DNA of 64,000 nucleotides from Sphingomonas hankookensis (GTDB lineage Bacteria; Pseudomonadota; Alphaproteobacteria; Sphingomonadales; Sphingomonadaceae). The DNA lies in contig NZ_LQQO01000008.1 of assembly GCF_001619955.1 (NCBI RefSeq), positions 1 through 64,000 of the forward strand. Reading direction: 5' to 3'. Position numbers and translations under genes: made by a program. Under the pieces are notes generated by a model that worked only from the letters and a program-made list of their open reading frames with translations, made no database searches and was not told the origin of the DNA. Below, in pieces: positions 50,811 to 58,890 of the stretch. Numbering within the stretch: the first letter of the stretch is position 1; each line of letters begins with the position of its first letter.

Positions 50811-52220
50811 TCAGTAGCGATAATGGTCCGGCTTGAACGGCCCTTCGACCGGCACGCCGATGTACGACGCCTGCTTCTCGGTCAGCTTGCTGAGCTTCAC
50901 GCCCAGCTTTTCGAGATGCAGCGCCGCGACCTTTTCGTCGAGGTGCTTGGGCAGAACGTACACTTCGTTCTTGTAGTTCTCGCCCTTGGTCCACAGCTCG
51001 ATCTGCGCCAGAACCTGGTTGGTGAAGGACGACGACATCACGAACGACGGGTGGCCCGTGGCGCAGCCGAGGTTCACGAGGCGGCCCTTCGCCAGCACGA
51101 TGATCTGCTTGCCATCGGGGAACTTCACCAGGTCGGTGCCCGGCTTCACTTCGTCCCATTCATAGTTCGACAGGGCGGCGATCTGGATCTCGCTGTCGAA
51201 GTGGCCGATGTTGCAGACGATGCTCATCGGCTTCATCTTCGCCATATGCTCGGCGGTGATGACGTCGGCATTGCCGGTCGCGGTGCAGAAGATGTCGGCG
51301 CGTTCGACGGCCTCGTCCATCGTCACGACCTCGAACCCTTCCATCGCCGCCTGCAGCGCGCAGATCGGATCGATCTCGGTGACCATGACACGCGCGCCGC
51401 CGTTGCGGAGCGACTGGGCGCTGCCCTTGCCGACGTCACCGAAGCCCGCGACGCACGCGACCTTGCCGGCCAGCATCACGTCGGTCGCGCGACGGATCGC
51501 GTCGACCAGCGATTCCTTGCAGCCATAGAGGTTGTCGAACTTCGACTTGGTGACCGAGTCGTTCACGTTGATCGCCGGGAAGGGCAGCTCACCCTTCTTC
51601 GCGATTTCGTACAGGCGGTGGACGCCGGTCGTCGTCTCTTCGGACACGCCCTTCAGGTTCTTGACGGTTTCGGTCAGATAGCCCGGACGCTTGGCGATGA
51701 ACGCCTTCAGCGCGCGCTGGAACTCGACTTCTTCCTCATTCTCCGGCTCGCCCAGCGTCGCGCCGGCTTCGAGCTTCGCGCCCCACAGCGCGAACATCGT
51801 CGCGTCGCCACCATCGTCGAGGATGATGTTGGCGGTCTGGTCGCCCCAGTTGAAGATGTCGCCGACATAGTCCCAATAGTCCGCCAGGCTCTCGCCCTTC
51901 ACCGCGAACACCGGAATGCCCTTGGCCGCGATCGCGGCAGCGGCATGGTCCTGCGTAGAGAAGATGTTGCAGGTCGCCCAGCGGACGTCGGCGCCGAGCG
52001 CCACCAGCGTCTCGATCAGCACCGCGGTCTGGATCGTCATGTGCAGCGAACCGGTGATGCGCGCGCCTTTCAGCGGCTGCGACGCACCGAACTCGTCGCG
52101 CAGCGCCATCAGGCCCGGCATTTCGGTTTCGGCGATCTCGATTTCCTTGCGACCGAAATCGGCGAGGCTGATGTCGCGAATGACGTAATCGGTCTGCTTG
52201 TCGGCAATGGCGGTAGCCAT
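50811..52220 (-). CDS. ahcY: Adenosylhomocysteinase (S-adenosylhomocysteine hydrolase)
   Basis: A 469-residue NAD-dependent enzyme that splits S-adenosylhomocysteine into adenosine and homocysteine in the activated methyl cycle. Signatures: [23 protein letters not shown] (substrate domain), [19 protein letters not shown], the Rossmann loop [14 protein letters not shown], and the C-terminal KPDHYRY tail with the NAD-contacting Lys-x-x-x-Tyr. The length fits the bacterial form with an insertion. The gene is single, with its own terminator and a dyad operator candidate 80 bases upstream. Confidence 0.97.
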   Translation of the reverse strand: MATAIADKQTDYVIRDISLADFGRKEIEIAETEMPGLMALRDEFGASQPLKGARITGSLHMTIQTAVLIETLVALGADVRWATCNIFSTQDHAAAAIAAKGIPVFAVKGESLADYWDYVGDIFNWGDQTANIILDDGGDATMFALWGAKLEAGATLGEPENEEEVEFQRALKAFIAKRPGYLTETVKNLKGVSEETTTGVHRLYEIAKKGELPFPAINVNDSVTKSKFDNLYGCKESLVDAIRRATDVMLAGKVACVAGFGDVGKGSAQSLRNGGARVMVTEIDPICALQAAMEGFEVVTMDEAVERADIFCTATGNADVITAEHMAKMKPMSIVCNIGHFDSEIQIAALSNYEWDEVKPGTDLVKFPDGKQIIVLAKGRLVNLGCATGHPSFVMSSSFTNQVLAQIELWTKGENYKNEVYVLPKHLDEKVAALHLEKLGVKLSKLTEKQASYIGVPVEGPFKPDHYRY

Positions 52221-52302
52221 GGGATGCTCCTGCGTGGGGCCATGGGCGCACCCATGGCGGATGGTCCGCCTCTACCGGCGGCCCCGCCGAAACGCAAATC
52301 CT

Positions 52303-52322
52303 ATATAAAGATTCCTTTATAT
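52303..52322. promoter_or_regulatory. Palindromic operator candidate (SahR-like) before ahcY
   Basis: ATATAAAG-ATTC-CTTTATAT is a perfect 8-4-8 dyad, 83 bases upstream of the ahcY start and AT-rich in a GC-rich region. Its form resembles operators of the ArsR-family SAH-responsive regulator SahR that controls ahcY in many Proteobacteria; the exact Sphingomonadales motif was not checked. Confidence 0.5.
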
Positions 52323-52329
52323 GCCGTGG

Positions 52330-52893
52330 TCAGGCGGTTCCCGCACCCAGCGCCAGCAACCGCGGATCGATGCCCGCCCGTTCGAACCCGCCGCGCCAGC
52401 GCGTCGCGGTCGGCACGTCGAACAGCAGCGCCCCGTCGCCGGCGACGTTCATCCAGCCATGGCGCGACAATTCGCTCTCCAGCTGTCCGGCTTCCCAGCC
52501 GGCATAGCCCAGCGCGATCAGGTAGCGCGACGGCCCGCTGCCCGCCGCAATGGCGCGCAGCACGTCGATCGACCCGGACAGCGCCCATTTGCCGGCCACG
52601 TCGATCGTGTCCTGCCCGCTCCAGCTGTCGTCGTGCAGCACGAAGCCGCGCCGCGTTTCGACCGGCCCGCCGAGGTGGATCGGCGCATCGGGCGCCTCGC
52701 CCGGTTCGATGTCGAGCTGCTTCAACAGCGCATGCAGCCCCAGGCCGTCGATCGTATCGCCGATCCCGACCCCCATCGCGCCCTCTTCGTCATGGGTGCA
52801 CATCGCGATCACCGCATGGTCGAACCGGCGATCGCCGATCCCCGGCATGGCAAGCAAAATCTCTCCGGCAAGGAATCGCGTCTGGTCCATCAT
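52330..52893 (-). CDS. YqgE/AlgH family protein
   Basis: A 187-residue protein with the family pattern: TRFLAGEILLAMPGIGDRRFDHAVIAMCTHDEEGAMGVGIG, then IHLGGPVETRRGFVLHDD and a conserved GYAGWEAGQLESEL near the end. Members are cytoplasmic, of uncertain role (AlgH was first linked to alginate regulation). Two adjacent ATGs (52893 and 52890) could start it. It diverges from the peroxiredoxin gene; its stop lies seven bases beyond the ahcY operator candidate. Confidence 0.92.
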   Translation of the reverse strand: MMDQTRFLAGEILLAMPGIGDRRFDHAVIAMCTHDEEGAMGVGIGDTIDGLGLHALLKQLDIEPGEAPDAPIHLGGPVETRRGFVLHDDSWSGQDTIDVAGKWALSGSIDVLRAIAAGSGPSRYLIALGYAGWEAGQLESELSRHGWMNVAGDGALLFDVPTATRWRGGFERAGIDPRLLALGAGTA

Positions 52894-53006
52894 GCCGCCG
52901 ACGCTAATCCCGCCCGCGACCGAGCGCCATGGTTGAAAAGGACCATGAGCGCACCCAAGCTGCATGGCGGCGCGCATCGTGCGCCGGACCCGAAGCGGAG
53001 AGATTC

Positions 53007-53489
53007 ATGACGATCAAGGTCGGCGACCGCCTGCCCCACGCCACCCTTACCAAGGTCACGCCCGACGGCCCGGACCAGGTATCGACCGATGATTTCTTCG
53101 CCGGGCGTCGCGTCGCGCTGTTCTCGGTCCCCGGCGCCTTCACTCCGACCTGCTCGGCCAGGCACCTGCCCGGCTTCGTCGAACAGGCGCAGGCATTCCG
53201 TGACAAGGGCGTGGACGAAATCGCCTGCACCGCGGTCAACGACGCCTTCGTCCTGTCGGCCTGGGCCAAGGCCGGCGATGCGGGTGACAAGGTAACGATG
53301 CTGGCCGACGGCAATGCCGATTTCGCGAAGGCGATCGGGCTGACCATGGACGGCTCGGCCTATGGCATGGGCACCCGCTCGCAACGCTATGCGATGCTGG
53401 TGAACGACGGCGTGGTCGAGGCGCTGCATGTCGAGGCACCCGGCGAGTTCAAGGTCAGTTCCGCCGAAAACCTGCTGGCATCGCTCTAA
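53007..53489 (+). CDS. Peroxiredoxin, Prx5 type
   Basis: A 160-residue thiol peroxidase. The peroxidatic Cys is in VPGAFTPTCSARHLPGF, the Prx5 motif P-x-x-x-T-x-x-C. It removes hydrogen peroxide and organic peroxides, usually with glutaredoxin or thioredoxin as reductant. ATG 53007 follows a GGAG-type site; the open frame further upstream is not conserved sequence. Divergent from yqgE. Confidence 0.94.
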   Translation: MTIKVGDRLPHATLTKVTPDGPDQVSTDDFFAGRRVALFSVPGAFTPTCSARHLPGFVEQAQAFRDKGVDEIACTAVNDAFVLSAWAKAGDAGDKVTMLADGNADFAKAIGLTMDGSAYGMGTRSQRYAMLVNDGVVEALHVEAPGEFKVSSAENLLASL

Positions 53490-53517
53490 CGCTGTTCGCG
53501 CAGACTCGCACGCACAC

Positions 53518-53598
53518 GTCACCCCAGCGAAGGCTGGGGTCTTACGGTGACAGCACGCAGCAGGAGCCGCGCGAGGCCCCAGCCTTCGCTGGTGCGAC
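53518..53598. repeat. Paired REP-like repeat (CCCCAGCGAAGGCTGGGG type)
   Basis: First arm from 53518 (GTCACCCCAGCGAAGGCTGG), inverted arm ending CTTCGCTGGTGCGAC at 53598. A related pair is at 55612-55692. Confidence 0.8.
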
Positions 53599-53635
53599 GT
53601 CGTGGGACAAGGGGCCATTTCCCGCCGGTTGTAAC

Positions 53636-53660
53636 GGAACCGGCGGCGACCGTTCGAGTT
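53636..53660 (+). promoter_or_regulatory. EcfG-type general stress promoter candidate
   Basis: GGAAC (53636-53640), 16 bases, then AGTT (53657-53660), close to the alphaproteobacterial sigma-EcfG consensus GGAAC-N16/17-CGTT. It is 44 bases upstream of a stress-type protein gene. Confidence 0.45.
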
Positions 53661-53703
53661 AGTCGGTAGTTACGCAGCCATATCGATCAGGAAAGGGAAC
53701 GTC

Positions 53704-54042
53704 ATGACCGACACGACGACCACGACCAACGCCGCGAAGGATGTCGCCAACGACATCGCGAACGACGTCGCCGAAACCTCGGGCACGCTCGCCGAAAAGG
53801 CATCGGCGACCTACGCCTCGGCCAAGGACAGCGTCAGCGACGCCGCTGCCAAGTCGCGCGATGCCGTCAGCAGCGCCGCCAAGTCGACCGCCGAAACCGT
53901 GAAGGCACATCCCGGCGCGACCGCCGCGATCGTCGCCGGTGCCGCCGCCGCGATTGCCGGCGCCGCGTTCGGTGCGTCCAAGCTGATGGAAAAGAAGCGC
54001 GAGGCCGACGCCACGCCGAAGGTCCCGCCCTCGGCGACCTGA
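53704..54042 (+). CDS. Small stress-type (LEA/CsbD-like) protein with membrane segment
   Basis: A 112-residue Ala/Ser/Lys/Asp-rich amphipathic protein (VANDIANDVAETSGTLAEKASATYASAKDSVSDAAAKSRDAV) ending in one hydrophobic segment (ATAAIVAGAAAAIAGAAFGA) and a basic tail. The 11-residue helical repeat style resembles LEA/YtxH-like stress proteins. AAAGGGAA lies before ATG 53704. The upstream EcfG-like promoter fits a stress role. Function is not known. Confidence 0.72.
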   Translation: MTDTTTTTNAAKDVANDIANDVAETSGTLAEKASATYASAKDSVSDAAAKSRDAVSSAAKSTAETVKAHPGATAAIVAGAAAAIAGAAFGASKLMEKKREADATPKVPPSAT

Positions 54043-54050
54043 GGCCGCTG

Positions 54051-54079
54051 CCCCCGGCGCGTTACGCGCGCGCCGGGGG
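54051..54079 (+). terminator. GC-rich hairpin terminator
   Basis: CCCCCGGCGCG (54051-54061) pairs perfectly with CGCGCCGGGGG (54069-54079), loop 7, followed by CTTGCGTT. It ends the stress-protein transcript before amn. Confidence 0.7.
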
Positions 54080-54115
54080 CTTGCGTTGCGCCGCGCGCCG
54101 CCTTAGCCACGGTCG

Positions 54116-55567
54116 ATGACGCAGGCTTCCCAGATCGTCGCCGAACTCGATCGGCTCTACACCGCCTCGGTCGCGCGCCTCCGCGCCGCGCTGGACCGCT
54201 ACCTCACCGACGGCACGCCCCCGCCCTCTTCCGCCAGGGTCGACGGGTCGTTCGCCTATCCCGAAATCCGCCTGACCTATCGCGGCAGCAGCGAACGGCC
54301 GACGCCGTCGCGCGCCTATGGCCGGCTGACGACGCCCGGCGAATATCGCATCAGCGTGACCAAGCCGGCGATGTTCGCCGCCTATCTGACCGAGCAGCTC
54401 GACCTGCTGATCGAAAACCACGACGTGACGGTCGAGGCGGTTGCGGGGCGGCAGGAAATTCCCTTCCCCTATGTCCTCGACGCGGGGCACGCACTCAGCC
54501 TCGACGCGGTATCGGCGACCGAACTCGCCCGCTATTTCCCTGCGACCGAGCTGGCGCATATCGGTGACGAGATCGCCGATGGCCTCTGGGCGTCGCAGGA
54601 TGCGCATCGCCCGCTGGCGTTGTTCGACGGCCTGCGCACCGACTTCTCGCTCGCACGCCTGCGCCATTACACCGGCACGCCGCCCGAGCACATCCAGCAG
54701 TACGTGCTGTTCACCAACTATCACCGCTATGTCGACGAATTCGTCCGCTGGGCCGGCGAGCAGCTGAAGCCCGCCGCCGATGGCACGCCCAGCCGCTATA
54801 CCGCGCTGTCCGGCGCGGGCGGCGTGCTGGCGACCGCCGGCGACGATGCGGAACGCATGGTCAGCGACAGCGCATGGCGGCGGCACCAGATGCCGGCCTA
54901 TCACCTCGTTGCGCCCGACGGCACCGGGATCACGCTGGTCAATATCGGCGTCGGCCCGTCCAACGCGAAGACGATCTGCGACCATTTGGCGGTCATGCGG
55001 CCGGAGGCATGGCTGATGATCGGCCATTGCGGCGGCCTGCGTCCCAGCCAGCGGATCGGCGACTATGTCCTCGCCCACGCCTATCTGCGCGACGACCATG
55101 TCCTCGACGACGTGCTGCCGCCCGAAATTCCCGTCCCGGCGATCGCCGAGGTGCAGGTCGCGATGGCGCGCGCGGCGGAGATCGTGTCGGGCCAGTCGGG
55201 CGATGAGTTGAAGAAGCGCCTGCGCACCGGCACCATCGTCACCACCGACGACCGCAACTGGGAATTGCGCTTCAGCCGCTCGGCGCTGCGCTTCTCGCTC
55301 AGCCGCGCGGTCGGGATCGACATGGAATCGGCGACCATCGCCGCGCAGGGCTACCGCTTCCGCGTCCCCTACGGCACGCTGCTGTGCGTTTCGGACAAGC
55401 CGCTCCACGGCGAACTGAAACTGCCCGGACAGGCCAACCGTTTCTACGAACGCGCGATCAACGAACATATGCGCATCGGCATCGAGGCCTGCGAGCAGCT
55501 GCGACTGGAGGGCGCCCGGCTGCACAGCCGCAAGCTGCGCGCATTCAACGAACCGCCGTTCCGGTAA
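54116..55567 (+). CDS. amn: AMP nucleosidase
   Basis: A 483-residue enzyme that cuts AMP to adenine and ribose-5-phosphate, used in purine salvage and nucleotide balance. The N-terminal regulatory part (RYLTDGTPPPSSARVDGSFAYPEIRLTY) and the phosphorylase-fold C-terminus with IGVGPSNAKTICDHLAVMRPEAWLMIGHCGGLR and VGIDMESATIAAQGYRFRVPYGTLLCVSDKPLHGE are typical. The length matches E. coli Amn (484). Confidence 0.95.
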   Translation: MTQASQIVAELDRLYTASVARLRAALDRYLTDGTPPPSSARVDGSFAYPEIRLTYRGSSERPTPSRAYGRLTTPGEYRISVTKPAMFAAYLTEQLDLLIENHDVTVEAVAGRQEIPFPYVLDAGHALSLDAVSATELARYFPATELAHIGDEIADGLWASQDAHRPLALFDGLRTDFSLARLRHYTGTPPEHIQQYVLFTNYHRYVDEFVRWAGEQLKPAADGTPSRYTALSGAGGVLATAGDDAERMVSDSAWRRHQMPAYHLVAPDGTGITLVNIGVGPSNAKTICDHLAVMRPEAWLMIGHCGGLRPSQRIGDYVLAHAYLRDDHVLDDVLPPEIPVPAIAEVQVAMARAAEIVSGQSGDELKKRLRTGTIVTTDDRNWELRFSRSALRFSLSRAVGIDMESATIAAQGYRFRVPYGTLLCVSDKPLHGELKLPGQANRFYERAINEHMRIGIEACEQLRLEGARLHSRKLRAFNEPPFR

Positions 55568-55611
55568 CGGGCGCGCTTCGCCCCCAACGAGTAATCTGCC
55601 GACCGGCAAAC

Positions 55612-55692
55612 GTCGCCCCAGCGAAGGCTGGGGCCTCTCGCGGCTCCTGCCGGGTGCTGTCGGCGAGAGATCCCAGCCTGCGCGGGGATGAC
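55612..55692. repeat. Paired REP-like repeat (CCCCAGCGAAGGCTGGGG type)
   Basis: First arm GTCGCCCCAGCGAAGGCTGG from 55612; the inverted partner (GATCCCAGCCTGCGCGGGGA area) ends at 55692 and is diverged, with a part like the 27709 repeat. It lies between amn and the convergent flippase gene. Confidence 0.75.
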
Positions 55693-55743
55693 GCATGTCG
55701 CGGCAGGACCCGCTCTCGATCTGGGGCGACGACCGCCCGCCCG

Positions 55744-57327
55744 CTACACCTTGTACCGGTCGGTCGGGATGGTCGCCTCGCTCGCCGCCGCGCTCTTGTG
55801 GAACAGCGCCTTGTCCTCCGGCCGGAACGCCCAGCGCCACAGGATCGCGAAATAGGTCGCGAGGATCACGGGTATGCCGAACAGCATCTCGGCCCATTCG
55901 AACCGCTTGGGCAGCTGCATGATCGCCGATCCGATCAGCGCCGCGGCCAGCACCGCCCATAGCAAGGCGGGGCGGAAATCGCGCACGCTATGGCCGAGCA
56001 GCTTCGACAGCAGCCCCGACTTGATGACCGATCCCAGCGCGACCGAGATGCACAAGGCCATCGCCGGCCCCACCGCCGCATAATTTTGCGGCAGGCCGAA
56101 CGATCGCATCAGGAATACCAACGCGAAGCTCAGCACGACCTGGAACGTCAGCAGCCCGATCGAGATCATCAGGTTGCGATGCCGCGCGATATAGACCAAT
56201 GCCGCTTCCGACACCGCGCCTTTCGCTGCCAGCACCTCCGCGATCAGCAGGAACGACAGTGCCCCCGCGCCACTCACGAACTCGCGCCCGACCACGCCCA
56301 TCACGCCGGACGCCGGGATGCTCCCGGCCAGCGCCAGCGCCGCCTGCGCGGTGATGATCCAGAAACCGACCTGCCGCACCTGCCGCGCGACTGCGCTCTT
56401 GTCGTCCGCCGCCAGGCTCTGGGTGATGACCGGGCCCAGCACGGGGTCGAAACTGGTCTTCAGCTTCTGCGGCAGCGACGCGACCTGCTGCGCCATATAG
56501 TAGATGCCGACAATCGCCGGCCCGAAAAGCAGCCCCAGAATGAAGCGATCGACGTTGCGCGTGCCCCATTCGATCGCATCGGCCCCGGCCAGCGGCATGT
56601 TGCGCTTCACCAGCGCCAGCATCGGCCGCAGATGCGGCGACCAGCCATAGGGCAGGCCATAGCTGCGGATGAACGGCACGATCGACGCGACCAGCGCCGC
56701 CGCCATCGACAGGACGTAGCTCATGATCAGCCCGTCGCGCGTCGAATAATAGCTGAGCGCCCAAGCCGCGATCGAGATCGTCCACGGCTCCACCACCGCG
56801 CGCGCCGTCACCGCCGCCTTGACGTTCAACCGATAGGCAAGCGCCGCCAAGCTGACGTCCGACCAGGCGATGGCGAACACGATCAGCGGCAGCAGGCGCT
56901 CGAACCCGATCACCTCGCTGTTCGGATACATCACCTGCGGGAATACGAACAGCACGGCGCTGGCCGCGACGGACATGATGAACGCGACCGCCAGTGCGTC
57001 CCACACGACATGGGCATGCGGCCGGTCGGTCGACGACAGCGCCTGCGCCAGCCCCCGCTTCAACCCCAGCGTGGCGACCAGCGCCGCCAGTTCGACCACC
57101 AGCACCGCCAGCGCGAACCGCCCGACGATTTCCGGGCCATAGATGCGTCCGGCGATGAACAGGAACGGCAGGCGCGCGACGAGCCGCAGGACGAAACCGA
57201 ACACGTTCGTCCGCCCGCCCTTGGCCAGGGCGGCGATGTCGTCGGCGGGTTGGGTCGGCGCGTCGGTCACGCGACGCGCGAAGGATCGATCATCGCGGCC
57301 TCTTACGCCAGGGCGTCCGCTCCCCAT
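55744..57327 (-). CDS. Wzx/MOP-type polysaccharide flippase
   Basis: A 527-residue membrane protein with 12-14 hydrophobic helices. It begins (after a divergent start) GGRTNVFGFVLRLVARLPFLFIAGRIYGPEIVGRFALAVLVVELA, the first two helices of the MOP/PST flippase family; a conserved internal repeat has NMPLAGADAIEWGTRNVDRFILGLLFGPAIVGIYYMA. It should move lipid-linked oligosaccharide across the inner membrane. The start could be ATG 57327 or GTG 57270; the latter gives a more natural N-terminus. No other polysaccharide genes flank it. Confidence 0.82.
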   Translation of the reverse strand: MGSGRPGVRGRDDRSFARRVTDAPTQPADDIAALAKGGRTNVFGFVLRLVARLPFLFIAGRIYGPEIVGRFALAVLVVELAALVATLGLKRGLAQALSSTDRPHAHVVWDALAVAFIMSVAASAVLFVFPQVMYPNSEVIGFERLLPLIVFAIAWSDVSLAALAYRLNVKAAVTARAVVEPWTISIAAWALSYYSTRDGLIMSYVLSMAAALVASIVPFIRSYGLPYGWSPHLRPMLALVKRNMPLAGADAIEWGTRNVDRFILGLLFGPAIVGIYYMAQQVASLPQKLKTSFDPVLGPVITQSLAADDKSAVARQVRQVGFWIITAQAALALAGSIPASGVMGVVGREFVSGAGALSFLLIAEVLAAKGAVSEAALVYIARHRNLMISIGLLTFQVVLSFALVFLMRSFGLPQNYAAVGPAMALCISVALGSVIKSGLLSKLLGHSVRDFRPALLWAVLAAALIGSAIMQLPKRFEWAEMLFGIPVILATYFAILWRWAFRPEDKALFHKSAAASEATIPTDRYKV

Positions 57328-57428
57328 AGCCCCCGTATGCGCTTTGCCCGCGGGGTGCGGCTTGCGGGCAACGGTCGGAACGATCGGACGCCCCGGCCTT
57401 TGGACTACCGCAACGATGGAGACGATCG

Positions 57429-57809
57429 ATGAAGCCAGCCGCGACGATCCTCGGCCTCACCCTGCTGGCGGCCTGTTCGCAACAGCCCGCCCCCGGCAAC
57501 GGCGCGCAACCTCACGACGCCATGGCGCATGACGCGATGGCGCCAGGGGCGACGGACTCCGCAGCGACACGCGGCTACAAGCAATCGATGGCCGCCATGA
57601 TGACCAAGGCCCCGCCCTATACCGGCGACGCCGATGTCGATTTCATGCAGCAGATGCGCGTTCACCACGCGGCGGCGGTGGCGATGGCCCGCACCGAACT
57701 GGCGCATGGCAAGGACCCTGAGGCCCGCACGCTGGCGCAGGCGGTGATCGACACGCAGCAGGAGGAGATCGAGCAGATCGACCGGTGGTTGGAGGCGAAG
57801 GGTCGATAA
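57429..57809 (+). CDS. DUF305 lipoprotein
   Basis: A 126-residue exported protein with a lipoprotein signal (ATILGLTLLAAC, Cys16) and a DUF305 domain: DVDFMQQMRVHHAAAVAMARTELAHGKDPEARTLAQAVIDTQQEEIEQIDRWL. The conserved Met/His residues (F-x-x-x-M-x-x-H-H, then Q-x-x-E-I) are metal-binding in related proteins such as CopM, so a copper-binding envelope role is possible. A His/Met-rich linker lies between lipobox and domain. Confidence 0.9.
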   Translation: MKPAATILGLTLLAACSQQPAPGNGAQPHDAMAHDAMAPGATDSAATRGYKQSMAAMMTKAPPYTGDADVDFMQQMRVHHAAAVAMARTELAHGKDPEARTLAQAVIDTQQEEIEQIDRWLEAKGR

Positions 57810-57911
57810 CCGGACTGGCCTTCGCAATCGCCGGCGGTTGCGACACGACGGCGTAGCGCGCATCCTGCCCTGCGTCGGGCAGTCTATGCCAGTATCGGGA
57901 AGGAACACGGC

Positions 57912-58685
57912 ATGTCGATCGCCGCATCGCTGGCGCTGCTGATCGCGGCGACCGGGTCGCCATGGGGCGAGGCGACGGGTTCCTTTCGCATCACCCCGGT
58001 CGATGCCGCCACCGTGCGGATCAGCGGGCTGATCCGTCCGGGGGATGCCGCTGCGCTCGAACGGCATCTGACGGACAAAGTGCAACGAGTCGTCATCAAT
58101 TCGGCGGGCGGCGAAGCGGAAACCGCGCTGGCGATGGCCGGAATGGTCGAGGCGCGCCGTCTGAGCATCGTCGTCGACGGCGTCTGCGCATCGTCGTGCG
58201 CCAATTATCTGTTCGCCGCCGCCGCGCACCGAACCATATTACCCGGGGCGCTCGTGCTGTGGCACGGTGCGCCCGACGCGGCGTCGCGAAGCGACATGCA
58301 TGCGCAGCTACGCACGGCGATGACCGGCGCCGGCGCGACGCCGGACGAGGTGGCGGCGACGATCGCGCGCGAAGATGCCCGACTGAACGGATGGATCGCT
58401 GCGCAGGATGCGCTGTACGCCAGACACGGCCTGTCGCCGTCGGTGCTATACCGCCTCAACGATCCAGCGCTTGGACAGCCGGTTCCCCGGCATGTACCGG
58501 ACGCGGCGGGAGCGACCGACATGCTGCACCTGTCGAACGCCGCACTGCATTGCGCGGGCTTCGTTACCACCGCCGCTTCCGGTGCCACGCCGGTAGACGT
58601 CGCGGCACGCAAAATCGGCATGACAGGCGTGCGTATCGTCGCCCTGCCCGGTCTCGAGCGGCTACTGTGCCAGCCACGCCGATAG
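57912..58685 (+). CDS. Exported ClpP/crotonase-fold protein (COG3904-like)
   Basis: A 257-residue protein with a signal-like N-terminus (SIAASLALLIAATGSPW) and a ClpP-like core: QRVVINSAGGEAETALAMAGMVEARRLSIVVDGVCASSCANYLFAAAAHRTI. The nucleophile-position Ser is in the CASSCANYLF motif. Related periplasmic proteins (COG3904) are putative serine proteases; a full catalytic triad cannot be assigned here. GGAA precedes ATG 57912. It is followed by the MITE-like element. Confidence 0.75.
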   Translation: MSIAASLALLIAATGSPWGEATGSFRITPVDAATVRISGLIRPGDAAALERHLTDKVQRVVINSAGGEAETALAMAGMVEARRLSIVVDGVCASSCANYLFAAAAHRTILPGALVLWHGAPDAASRSDMHAQLRTAMTGAGATPDEVAATIAREDARLNGWIAAQDALYARHGLSPSVLYRLNDPALGQPVPRHVPDAAGATDMLHLSNAALHCAGFVTTAASGATPVDVAARKIGMTGVRIVALPGLERLLCQPRR

Positions 58686-58698
58686 GGCGAACCCGGCG

Positions 58699-58890
58699 CT
58701 AGAGCGGTTTCCGACCAGATTGGATCGTCGGCACGGAGGGGATTTCGGTTTGGGGCAAGGCGCGAGGAGGGAGCGATGCAGTCGCATCGTAACCGACGAG
58801 CAACGCGGCCCCGGCGGGAAATCACCCCGCCGCGAAGCGGGCGCCCGCACGGCGATGACGATGGCTCAATCTGGTCGGAAACCGCTCTAG
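58699..58890. mobile_element. 192-bp MITE-like element with perfect 24-base terminal repeats
   Basis: Terminal inverted repeats 58699-58722 and 58867-58890 match perfectly over 24 bases, beginning CTAGAGCGGTTTCCGACCAG. The interior is non-coding with small GC-rich dyads. Both ends are CTAG; the right CTAG contains the TAG stop of polA. No transposase is inside, so it would need one in trans. Confidence 0.75.

Noticed and set aside
52221-52330. SAH or SAM riboswitch before ahcY
   Set aside because: I found no recognisable riboswitch core in the leader; the AT-rich palindrome explains control better.
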